Shown: piece after piece, positions 39,624-46,767 of the stretch | How the letters are laid out: every line of letters starts with the position of its first letter | Position numbering within the stretch: the stretch's first letter is position 1 | Assembly: GCF_015690355.1 (NCBI RefSeq) | Contig: NZ_JADPRT010000004.1 | Span: 250,330 to 314,329 of the forward strand | Direction of reading: 5' to 3' | Length of the DNA: 64,000 bases | From: Streptacidiphilus fuscans | GTDB taxonomy: Bacteria > Actinomycetota > Actinomycetes > Streptomycetales > Streptomycetaceae | Notes under the pieces: model-generated | Seen by the model: only the letters and a program-made list of their open reading frames with translations | Databases searched by the model: none | Told to the model about the DNA's origin: nothing | Translations under genes and position numbers: made by a program

Positions 39624-41240
39624 ATGTCGGACGGTCAGGAACCGGCGGAGGCCGCCGCCGGTGAGGTGGGGACCGAGGAGCGCAGGCTCCGAAAGGACCT
39701 GGGGTTCTGGGGGCTCACGTCCATCGGGTTCTCCAATATCGTCGGGTCCGGATGGCTCTTTGCCGCGATGTACGCGGCGCAGACGGCTGGTCCGGCCTCG
39801 CTTCTGGCCTGGCTCGGAGCCGGGGTGCTCTGCGGGCTGGTCGCGCTCGTGATGGTGGAGCTCGGCGTGTCCCGGCCGGAGGGCGGGGGGACCGTGCGCT
39901 GGCCGCTCTTCGCCAGCGGGCGGCTGGTCGGGACGCTCATCGGCTGGTCGACGCTGCTGTCGGTGGGCGGGACCGCCGCCGAGATCAGCGCGATCATGCG
40001 GTACGCCGGGCACTACCTGCCCTGGCTGTACAGCAACGGCAGCCTCACCGGGCGGGGGCTGGCCGTGGCGCTGGGGCTGAGCGTGCTGCTCACCGCGCTG
40101 AACTGGTTCGCGGTCCGGCTCTTCGCGCGGTTCAACAACCTGGTGTCGATCTTCAAGATCCTCGTGCCGGTGATCACCGTGACCGCGCTCTTCGCGTCCG
40201 GTTTCCACTCCGGCAGGTTGACCGCCCCGGCGCACGGAGGGTTTGCCCCCTACGGGTACGCGTCCGTGCTCAGCGCGCTCGCGGCCGGCGGCATCGTCTA
40301 CTCGCTCAACGGCTTCCAGGCCCCGCTGGACTTCTCCGGCGAGGCGCGCAACCCCCGGCGCACCATGCCGGGTTCGGTCCTCGCTGGGATCGGGTTGGCG
40401 CTGGTGCTGTACCTGGCGCTGCAGTTGGCGTTCCTCTACACCGTCCCCGAGCGCCTGCTGGGCCACGGCTGGTCGGGCGTCAGCTTCGACTCGCCGTTCG
40501 GCGAGCTCGCGCTGATCCTCAACCTGCAATGGCTGTCCAGCCTGCTCTACGCGGACGCGGTCGTCTCGCCGGGCGGGTCGGCCTACGTCGGGGTCGGGAT
40601 CGACGCCCGCCACACCTACGCCCTGGCGAAGAACGGCACCCTGCCGCGCTTCTTCATGCGCGTCAGCGGACGCGAAGGCGTCCCGCACCGGGCACTGCTC
40701 CTCAACCTCGCCGTGATCGCCGTCTTCCTGCTCCCGTTCAACGGGTGGCAGCAGATCGTCAGTGTGATGGGCGACATGTATCTGCTGATCTACGCCGCCT
40801 CCGCGGTCGCCGTGGCGGTCTTCCGAGGTCGTCCCGACGGGCGACTGCGCGGCTGGATTCCCGGGCTCGCCTGGATCGCGCCGCTCAGCTTCATCGTCTC
40901 CAGCGAGTTCGTGTACTGGTCCGGATGGCACGATCTGCGTCTGGCGTTGCCGATGGTGCTCATCGGCCTGCCGATCTTCCTGCTGCTGCGGCCGGAGCAC
41001 CGCGAGGAACCCCTGCGTGCGGAACTGCTGCGTGGCGTCTGGCTTGTGTTCTACCTGTTGGCACTGACACTGCTGTCCTGGCTGGGCTCGTTCAAGGGCT
41101 CGGACCGGCTCCCCGCGCCGTACGACTCGATCACGGTCGCCGTGGTCTCGCTGGGGGTGTTCGTCTGGGCGGTGCGGGAGGGGCGCAGTCTGCCCGTCGC
41201 GGCGCCCGAGGCCGCTGGGGAGGGGGATCAGCCGGGCTGA
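39624..41240 (+). CDS. APC family amino acid permease
   Basis: 538 aa from ATG 39624. About 12-14 membrane segments. The first, GFWGLTSIGFSNIVGSGWLF, carries the substrate-binding GSG(W/I) break typical of APC transporters. NGFQAPLDFSGEARNPRRTMPGS is the conserved TM6-7 loop. It probably imports an amino acid or amine by proton symport. It is divergent from the PQQ kinase with 175 bp between the starts, suggesting that the kinase could act on it, though nothing in the sequence proves that. Confidence 0.9.
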   Translation: MSDGQEPAEAAAGEVGTEERRLRKDLGFWGLTSIGFSNIVGSGWLFAAMYAAQTAGPASLLAWLGAGVLCGLVALVMVELGVSRPEGGGTVRWPLFASGRLVGTLIGWSTLLSVGGTAAEISAIMRYAGHYLPWLYSNGSLTGRGLAVALGLSVLLTALNWFAVRLFARFNNLVSIFKILVPVITVTALFASGFHSGRLTAPAHGGFAPYGYASVLSALAAGGIVYSLNGFQAPLDFSGEARNPRRTMPGSVLAGIGLALVLYLALQLAFLYTVPERLLGHGWSGVSFDSPFGELALILNLQWLSSLLYADAVVSPGGSAYVGVGIDARHTYALAKNGTLPRFFMRVSGREGVPHRALLLNLAVIAVFLLPFNGWQQIVSVMGDMYLLIYAASAVAVAVFRGRPDGRLRGWIPGLAWIAPLSFIVSSEFVYWSGWHDLRLALPMVLIGLPIFLLLRPEHREEPLRAELLRGVWLVFYLLALTLLSWLGSFKGSDRLPAPYDSITVAVVSLGVFVWAVREGRSLPVAAPEAAGEGDQPG

Positions 41241-41306
41241 CCGTCGGCAGCGGGGTCGTGCAGGGGGGGTGTCGACCTGCGCCGACCGATTTTGACATCT
41301 CTTTAC

Positions 41307-41330
41307 AACCCCGCCTCTCGCTGGGTCGTC
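41307..41330 (+). promoter_or_regulatory. Candidate ECF sigma promoter of the DUF4232/sortase operon
   Basis: AACC (41307-41310), a 16-bp spacer and CGTC (41327-41330) form the canonical ECF promoter pattern, about 40 bp before ATG 41371. It lies in a gap that is locally AT-rich (GATTTTGACATCTCTTTACAA). The operon encodes its own ECF-like sigma factor, so autoregulation is likely. AAGGAG at 41356-41361 is the ribosome binding site. Confidence 0.55.
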
Positions 41331-41370
41331 TCTCTCGTCGCTCATCCCGAATGAGAAGGAGACGCACGAC

Positions 41371-42183
41371 ATGCGCAGCAGGACACCCGCTGGAATCGCG
41401 TCCGCCGCGATAGCCCTCGCCGCCGCCGCGGTGGCGTTCGCGCCGCAGGCGAACGCCGCGACCGCGGAGGCCGCGACGGCCACGCCGCTCTGCTCGGCCT
41501 CGCAGCTCACCGCCGCGCTCGGGGGCGGCGACGCCGGAGCCGGTCAGATCTACACCTACCTGGTTGTCACCAACCACAGCTCGTCGGCCTGTCAGGTCAC
41601 CGGGTACCCGGGCCTGTCCATGCTGGACGCCCACGGCGCCCAGATCGGCGTGCCCGCGACGCGCGAGAGCATGACCTACAACTCCGTCGTGCTCGCGCCG
41701 GGCGCGTCGGCGAGCGACACCATCCACACCGTCAACCGGCAGACGAACAACCCGGGCGAGTGCCTGCCGACCTCGACCGACCTGCGGATGTACGCGCCGG
41801 GCAGCAAGGTCGCGCTGACCTTCGCGGGCAAGATCACCGACTGCGACCACACGTTCTCGGTCACCCCGTTCGGCCCCGGCAACACCGGAAACCCGTCGAA
41901 CGGGCCGCAGCCCACGCAGACCCCGACGGGAGTCCCGTCCGCCACGCCGACCCAGGGCGCCTCGGGCGGCAACGGCGGCGGTACCGGCACCCCGACCCCT
42001 TCGGCGTCGGCGAGTGCCGAGGTCACCGCGGTGCCGAGTGGCGCCCCGGACACCGGCTTGGCGTCGACGTCGTCCGGGAGTGGCGACACCGGGCTGATCG
42101 TCGCCGGTGCTGCCGGCGTGCTGGTGCTGGGCGGCGCGGGTGCGGCGGCGCGTCGCCGGTCGCGCTCCCGGGCGCGGGGCTGA
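41371..42183 (+). CDS. Secreted DUF4232 protein with C-terminal membrane/sorting-like tail
   Basis: 270 aa; ATG 41371. Signal peptide about 1-30 (ending QANA). One DUF4232 domain about 38-175 with four Cys (PLC, SAC, GEC, TDC), probably two disulfides, and the GYPGLSMLDAHG and LAPGASASDTIHTVN motifs. A Thr/Pro/Gly-rich spacer follows, then a hydrophobic helix and RRRSRSRARG, the architecture of a cell-wall sorting signal. The exact motif is non-standard: APDTG, LASTS or GDTG precede the helix instead of LPXTG/LAXTG. The stop overlaps the sortase start by 1 base. The function of DUF4232 is unknown. Confidence 0.85.
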   Translation: MRSRTPAGIASAAIALAAAAVAFAPQANAATAEAATATPLCSASQLTAALGGGDAGAGQIYTYLVVTNHSSSACQVTGYPGLSMLDAHGAQIGVPATRESMTYNSVVLAPGASASDTIHTVNRQTNNPGECLPTSTDLRMYAPGSKVALTFAGKITDCDHTFSVTPFGPGNTGNPSNGPQPTQTPTGVPSATPTQGASGGNGGGTGTPTPSASASAEVTAVPSGAPDTGLASTSSGSGDTGLIVAGAAGVLVLGGAGAAARRRSRSRARG

Positions 42184-42821
42184 TGGCGGCTCAGTTGCGG
42201 CAGTACGGGGTGCGGGGAGCGGTCGCGGCGCTGGTCGCGGCGGCCGCCCTCGTGCTGGCCGGCTGCGGCTCTGGCTCGTCCGGCGGCGTGGCCGGGGCCA
42301 CGCCGAGTGATCCCGGAGGCAGCACCATGGCGTCGTCGACCGCGCCTGCCTCCGCCGCTCCGCTCGCGCGGTCCGTCCCGGCCCGGCTGCGGATTCCCGC
42401 GATCGGCGTCGACACGTCCGTCATGCAGGTCGGGCTGAACCCCGACGGCACGGTGGGCGTGCCGCCGATCGAGGCGAACGCGCCCGCCGCCTGGTACAAC
42501 GGCTCTCCGACACCGGGGCAGACCGGCCCGTCCGTGATCCTCGGGCATGTGACGGTCGGCAGCTACGGGGACGGCATCTTCCTGCACCTCGGCCGGCTGC
42601 ATGCGGGCGACCAGGTGGAGGTGACGCTGCAGGACGGTGTGACCGCCGTCTTCCGAGTCGATTCCGTGCAGACCGTGGGGAAGTCCAACTTCCCTACAAA
42701 TGCCGTGTACGGGAACGTCGACCACCCCGCGCTGCGTCTCATCACGTGCGGCGGACCGCACCTGAGTGGCGGCGGCTATCCGGACAACGTGATCGTCTAC
42801 GCCTCTCTCAGCGGATCCTGA
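42183..42821 (+). CDS. Class F sortase-like lipoprotein
   Basis: 212 aa; ATG 42183 in a TGATG overlap. A lipobox (LAGC, C28) ends a short hydrophobic leader, so the protein is probably lipid-anchored outside. The sortase domain covers about 60-212: RLRIPAIGVDTSV, the catalytic His H122 in ILGHVT, FLHLGRLHAGDQVEV, and the nucleophile C189 in LRLITCGG. After the Cys, the tail GGPHLSGGGYPDNVIVYASL contains no Arg, although sortases normally need one there. It may be specialised or weak. The obvious substrate is the DUF4232 protein encoded just upstream. Confidence 0.85.
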   Translation: MAAQLRQYGVRGAVAALVAAAALVLAGCGSGSSGGVAGATPSDPGGSTMASSTAPASAAPLARSVPARLRIPAIGVDTSVMQVGLNPDGTVGVPPIEANAPAAWYNGSPTPGQTGPSVILGHVTVGSYGDGIFLHLGRLHAGDQVEVTLQDGVTAVFRVDSVQTVGKSNFPTNAVYGNVDHPALRLITCGGPHLSGGGYPDNVIVYASLSGS

Positions 42822-42860
42822 CACCCGACCGCCGCCCGGCTCGATGTAAGGAGAGCGGTC

Positions 42861-43355
42861 ATCGCGTCACACTCCGAGGAGGACGCAGCCGACCTGTTCC
42901 GCAGCCTCTACCCGCGGCTCGCGGGCTGGTGCCGTCGTCTGGTCGACGACGACGGCACTGCCCACGAGATCGCCGCGGAGGCGTTCACCCGGCTGTGGGC
43001 CCGCTGGACCAAGGTGGAGGAGCCGACCGGCTTCCTCTATGTGACCGCGGCCAACCTGGTCCGCGACCATTGGCGCAGACTTGAGCGCGAGCGGCGGGCA
43101 CTTCGGCATGCCGGAAGGGAGGAAGCCGTGAAACAGCAGCCGGACGCGGCGGACGACCCGTCCGTCCGCATCATGGTGGAGTCCCTCCCCGAGCGACTGC
43201 GTGACCCGGTGCTGCTGTACTACTTCGCGGACCTTCCGGTGCGGGAAGTCGCGGTACGACTCGGCCGCAACGAGGGCACCGTCAAGTCCGACCTGCACGC
43301 CGCCCGCGAACTGCTCCGCGCGACCCTTGGGGGACTCCATGAACGGACCCGCTGA
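42861..43355 (+). CDS. ECF-type RNA polymerase sigma factor, apparent ATC start
   Basis: 164 aa if started at ATC 42861. Region 2 is ADLFRSLYPRLAGWCRRLVD ... EIAAEAFTRLWARWTKVEEP ... FLYVTAANLVRDHWRR; region 4 is LPERLRDPVLLYYFADLPVR ... GRNEGTVKSDLHAARELLR. No ATG, GTG or TTG lies in frame between the upstream stop (42819) and residue 52 (GTG 43014), which would delete region 2. AAGGAG at 42848-42853 is spaced 7 bases from ATC. A start-stop ATGTAA (42844-42849) overlaps it. A sequencing error cannot be excluded. The 3' end overlaps the next gene by 17 bases. Confidence 0.8.
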   Translation: MASHSEEDAADLFRSLYPRLAGWCRRLVDDDGTAHEIAAEAFTRLWARWTKVEEPTGFLYVTAANLVRDHWRRLERERRALRHAGREEAVKQQPDAADDPSVRIMVESLPERLRDPVLLYYFADLPVREVAVRLGRNEGTVKSDLHAARELLRATLGGLHERTR

Positions 43356-44394
43356 CCCACGCGGCCACGCGGGCGACCCCGACGAGCGCGACCTTCCCGA
43401 GCGCGATCCTGTCGGGCCCGAGTCCGACCTGCCCGGGCCCGGCATGCCTGAGTCCGACGGCCCTGAGGCCGGCATCCCTGAGTCCGACGGACCGGAGCCG
43501 CTGGGTGACCTCGGTGATCCTGGCGACATCACCGACCTCGGGGACATAACCGACCTCGGCGACCTCGGTGATCTCGGCGACCTGCTGGGGCTGCCGATCG
43601 AGCCGATGCCCATCCCCGACGGCGCGTTCGCGCAGATCCGGCGGCGCGCCGTGCGGCGGAAGCGCAAGCGGGCGCTCGTCGGTGCGACCGCGTGCGTCGC
43701 CGTGCTCGGCGTCTCCCTCTACTTCGTCGGCGTACCCGCCCCGCAGGGGCCGGGAGAGGTGGTCACCCCTCCAGCCTCCGCGACCCAGGCCGCTCCCACG
43801 CCCTCCCCGGTCGCCACGTCCCCCATCCAAAGCGCGACGCCCAGCGCCACACCCACCACTGCGCCCAGCCCCAGCGCGAGCCCCAGCACCTCCGTGCCCA
43901 CACCGCAGGTGAGTGCCTCGGCGACACCAGGGGTCGGACCCACGAGCTCCGGTTCCGGCGGCGGGGCGACGACACCACTCTGCACGGCCGCGCAGCTCGG
44001 CGCGGCGCTGGGCAGCGGGAACGCGGGCGCGGGCCAGATCTACACCTATCTCGTCGTCACCAACCGCAGCTCAACGGCCTGCCACGTCACCGGCTACCCC
44101 GGCCTGTCCATGCTGGACGCGCATGGCACCCAGATCGGCGCGCCGGCGACCTACGAGCACATCGCGTACAGCCCCGTCGTCCTCATGCCGGGCGCGTCAG
44201 CGAGCGACACCATCCACACCGTCAACCGGCAGACCAACAGCCCCTCGGAGTGCCTCCCCACCTCCACCTCGCTGCGGATCTACCCGCCCGGCAGCCGCGC
44301 CTCGCTCGTCTTCCCCGGCCAGGTGACCAACTGCGACAACCTCTTCTCGGTCACCCCGTTCGGCCCGGGCGTCACCGGCAACCCGCCCAACTGA
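43339..44394 (+). CDS. Membrane DUF4232 protein, putative anti-sigma factor/sensor
   Basis: 351 aa; ATG 43339 inside the end of the sigma gene. The N-terminus (1-110) is cytoplasmic, Asp/Pro/Gly-rich, with a (G)DLGD(L)/DITD repeat at 56-83 and no zinc-binding anti-sigma motif. One membrane segment lies at about 112-132 after RRRAVRRKRKR. A Ser/Thr/Pro linker (140-210) and a DUF4232 domain (213-351) are outside. That domain is about three-quarters identical to the one in the secreted protein 41371-42183, including all four Cys. Gene order and topology suggest it holds the sigma factor and senses something through DUF4232; this is inference. Confidence 0.85.
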   Translation: MNGPADPRGHAGDPDERDLPERDPVGPESDLPGPGMPESDGPEAGIPESDGPEPLGDLGDPGDITDLGDITDLGDLGDLGDLLGLPIEPMPIPDGAFAQIRRRAVRRKRKRALVGATACVAVLGVSLYFVGVPAPQGPGEVVTPPASATQAAPTPSPVATSPIQSATPSATPTTAPSPSASPSTSVPTPQVSASATPGVGPTSSGSGGGATTPLCTAAQLGAALGSGNAGAGQIYTYLVVTNRSSTACHVTGYPGLSMLDAHGTQIGAPATYEHIAYSPVVLMPGASASDTIHTVNRQTNSPSECLPTSTSLRIYPPGSRASLVFPGQVTNCDNLFSVTPFGPGVTGNPPN

Positions 44395-44424
44395 CAGGAC
44401 GGGTGCGGTCGGTGGGGGCAGCGG

Positions 44425-44955
44425 TCAGAGGCAGAGCTCGAAGACGGTGTCCTCGAAATCCGGGAACGCCTGGGCAGCCTGCTCGATCACCGCTGCCGCC
44501 GACCGCTCCCGGTCGGGAGCGAAGCGCCGCGCGACCCTCGTGAACTCCTCGCCGGGGCCGGGTATCCAGTCGGCGGCCGGGGTGCCGATGGCCTCCTTGG
44601 GGCCGAAGCCCCCGGCGAACAGCCAGAGCAGGTCGGCGAGATCGCGCGCCACGACGCCGGTCTCGCCCTCCGAACCCATGAAGACGACCGGCTGGTCGGC
44701 GAGCGGGAGGCCCGGGCGGACCAGCCAGAACGCCGCGTATCCGCCGGAGCCGTCCTGGCCGAAGATGCGGAAGGCGTCGCCGTCCACCTCGGGGTTGCCC
44801 GTCCAGGCGCGGAACCAGTCCGTGGCGTCCTCGGCGGTCAGGAAGGCAGGGTAGGGCTCAAAATCGACGCCGTTGCCCTCGACGTACGCGAAGGGGAGGG
44901 CCAGGGCCGTGGCCAGCGCGGCGGGGAGGGTGAGGTCTGCTTCGGTGGAGGTCAT
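44425..44955 (-). CDS. SMI1/KNR4 (SUKH)-like protein
   Basis: 176 aa; ATG at 44955. TAGCGT on the minus strand (44962-44967) is 6 bases upstream, suggesting a leaderless transcript. The core WLVRPGLPLADQPVVFMGSE followed by GVVARDLADLLWLFAGGFGP resembles the SUKH fold, which in bacteria is often an immunity protein against polymorphic toxins but also occurs alone. No toxin gene is adjacent. Length and composition fit the family; the exact function is unknown. Confidence 0.65.
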   Translation of the reverse strand: MTSTEADLTLPAALATALALPFAYVEGNGVDFEPYPAFLTAEDATDWFRAWTGNPEVDGDAFRIFGQDGSGGYAAFWLVRPGLPLADQPVVFMGSEGETGVVARDLADLLWLFAGGFGPKEAIGTPAADWIPGPGEEFTRVARRFAPDRERSAAAVIEQAAQAFPDFEDTVFELCL

Positions 44956-45067
44956 GGCTGGACGCTAGACCCTCCCACTGACAGCACGCGCGCCGACCCC
45001 TGGAGGCCGTGCCCGAGAGGAGGAGGCACTCCACGGACACGGCCGGCTGGTGGGGGTGACGAGCAGT

Positions 45068-45102
45068 CAGGGGGCGCGGGCGTCCATCGCCCGCGCCCCC
45101 TG
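45068..45102 (-). terminator. Perfect 15-bp hairpin after the NCS1 permease gene
   Basis: CAGGGGGCGCGGGCG (45068-45082) and its exact complement (45088-45102) flank a 5-base loop, 9 bases beyond the permease stop codon. It also faces the upstream end of the SMI1-like gene. Confidence 0.88.
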
Positions 45103-45110
45103 AGGCGGTG

Positions 45111-46592
45111 TCAGGCCGCGAGGGCCAGCGTGCGGCGGACGGAGCCGGTGAGGGCGTAGTAGAGCCCGCCGGCGACGATCAGTCCGACGCCGAAGGAGAT
45201 GTCCGCGCCGCCGAGGGCCTTGGCGACCGGGCCGGTGTAGAACGACAGCGCCATGAACGGGACCATCGCCACGATGCCGACCACGTACGAGGTCAGACCT
45301 GCCGGGGACCAGCGGCCGTACTCGCCGTCCGGGTCGAAGATGGCCTGGATGTCGTAGTGCCCGCGCCGGACCGCGTAGAAGTCGACCAGGTTGACGGCCG
45401 TCCACGGGACCAGGAAGTAGAGCATCAGCAGCAGGAAGTTGTTGAAGCTCGCCAGGTAGTTCGACGGCAGCGACAGCGCGACGACCAGAACGATCAGCTC
45501 GATCGCGACGATGCCCACGACACGCGTCCGGATGGTCGGCCGGACCTTCTTGAACGCGTCGACCGCGCTCGTCGAGGTGAGCATCGCTCCGTAGGCGTTG
45601 ACGCCCATGATGCCGATGATGGCCACGACCGAGACCAGTACGGCGAAGGTGCCGAAGCCTGGCAGCAGCGCGTTGCCGACGGTGCGGACCGCCGCGACCG
45701 CGTCCGCGCCGGGCAGGCGGGAGCCGAGCAGCGCGCCCAGCGACATCAGCCAGACCGCCGACCCGGCCGCGCCGAGGTAGGTCCACCAGATCACCTTGCG
45801 GGCGGGGACGTCCTCCGGCAGGTAGCGGGAGTAGTCGGAGACGTAGACGGCGTAGCTGATCTGGTAGCCGGCCGCGGCGGAGAAGACGACCAGGAACGTC
45901 GTCCAGGAGAACCCGCCGCCCGAGCCGCCCGCGTGGCCGTGCGCCCAGTGGCCGAAGACCGCGTAGACGGTGAGCACGCCGAAGACCACGATCAGGAGGT
46001 ACGTCAGCCAGCGCTCGACCAGGTGGATCAGGTCGTGCCCGACCACCGCCAGCACCACGGCCAGCGCGATCAGCAGCGGGTACCAGAGCCAGGTGCCGCC
46101 CGGCAGGACAGTCCGCAGCCCCTCGGTCGCCAGCACCACGTTGAAGACGTTGAAGCCGACGTAGACGAAGACCACCGCGGCGAACGGCAGCACCGCGCCG
46201 CGCAGACCGAACTGCGCGCGGGACTGGATCATCTGCGGCAGGCCCATCCGCGGCCCCTGGTTGGCGTGGAACGCCATGAAGAACGTGCCGAAGCACGCGC
46301 CGAGGACCACGGCGAGGATCGACCAGCCGACCGGCAGGCCCAGCGTCGGGCCGAGGAATCCGGTGACCATGGTGGTCAGCACGAAGTTGCCGGTGAACCA
46401 GAACGGGCCCTGGTGCCAGACCTTGCCGTGGCGCTCCTCCGGCGGGACGTAGTCGATGGAGCGGACCTCGATCAGGCCTCCGCCACCGCCTGCGGCGCGC
46501 TGCGCGCGGGACTCGTGCGCGGCGCCGGCCGCGTGCGCCGCGTTGCCGGACGGGCGTCCGCCCGGCGCTCGGGTCTCATCGGAGACGGCCAT
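45111..46592 (-). CDS. NCS1 family purine/cytosine-type permease
   Basis: 493 aa from ATG at 46592 with GAGGGG 7 bases upstream. About 12 membrane segments. NCS1 features are IDYVPPEERHGKVWHQGPFW near the start, the TM1/TM6 helix breaks, NQGPRMGLPQMIQSRAQFG and VSDYSRYLP. Members import cytosine, uracil, allantoin, thiamine or hydantoins with Na+ or H+. Divergence from a PucR regulator and nearness to a ureohydrolase and an amidase suggest a nitrogen-rich substrate. The precise substrate is not readable. Confidence 0.9.
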   Translation of the reverse strand: MAVSDETRAPGGRPSGNAAHAAGAAHESRAQRAAGGGGGLIEVRSIDYVPPEERHGKVWHQGPFWFTGNFVLTTMVTGFLGPTLGLPVGWSILAVVLGACFGTFFMAFHANQGPRMGLPQMIQSRAQFGLRGAVLPFAAVVFVYVGFNVFNVVLATEGLRTVLPGGTWLWYPLLIALAVVLAVVGHDLIHLVERWLTYLLIVVFGVLTVYAVFGHWAHGHAGGSGGGFSWTTFLVVFSAAAGYQISYAVYVSDYSRYLPEDVPARKVIWWTYLGAAGSAVWLMSLGALLGSRLPGADAVAAVRTVGNALLPGFGTFAVLVSVVAIIGIMGVNAYGAMLTSTSAVDAFKKVRPTIRTRVVGIVAIELIVLVVALSLPSNYLASFNNFLLLMLYFLVPWTAVNLVDFYAVRRGHYDIQAIFDPDGEYGRWSPAGLTSYVVGIVAMVPFMALSFYTGPVAKALGGADISFGVGLIVAGGLYYALTGSVRRTLALAA

Positions 46593-46733
46593 GTGCAGCC
46601 CCTCGGGACGGTGGCCGCCTGTGGGTGCGGCCAGGATGGACATCCCGGTCGGAAATCCGCCGGTTGGCACACCTTGTCACTCGTGGCGGGTCGTGGTTCC
46701 GCTCCGTTTGGGAGCGCCTGGCCATGGAGGCGT

Positions 46734-46747
46734 TCCATGATGGACAG
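46734..46747. promoter_or_regulatory. Candidate PucR operator, copy 1
   Basis: TCCATGATGGACAG contains the perfect 11-bp palindrome TCCATGATGGA. It lies 21-34 bp before the pucR-like ATG, across the expected core promoter. The same 14-mer with two changes occurs upstream of the ureohydrolase gene (48939-48952). Confidence 0.6.
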
Positions 46748-46767
46748 CGGCGCGTAAGAATGAATCC

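Noticed and set aside
42844-42861. Frameshifted or broken sigma factor pseudogene
   Set aside because: The frame from 42861 to 43355 is intact with regions 2 and 4 complete; only the start codon is abnormal. A single base error remains possible and is noted.
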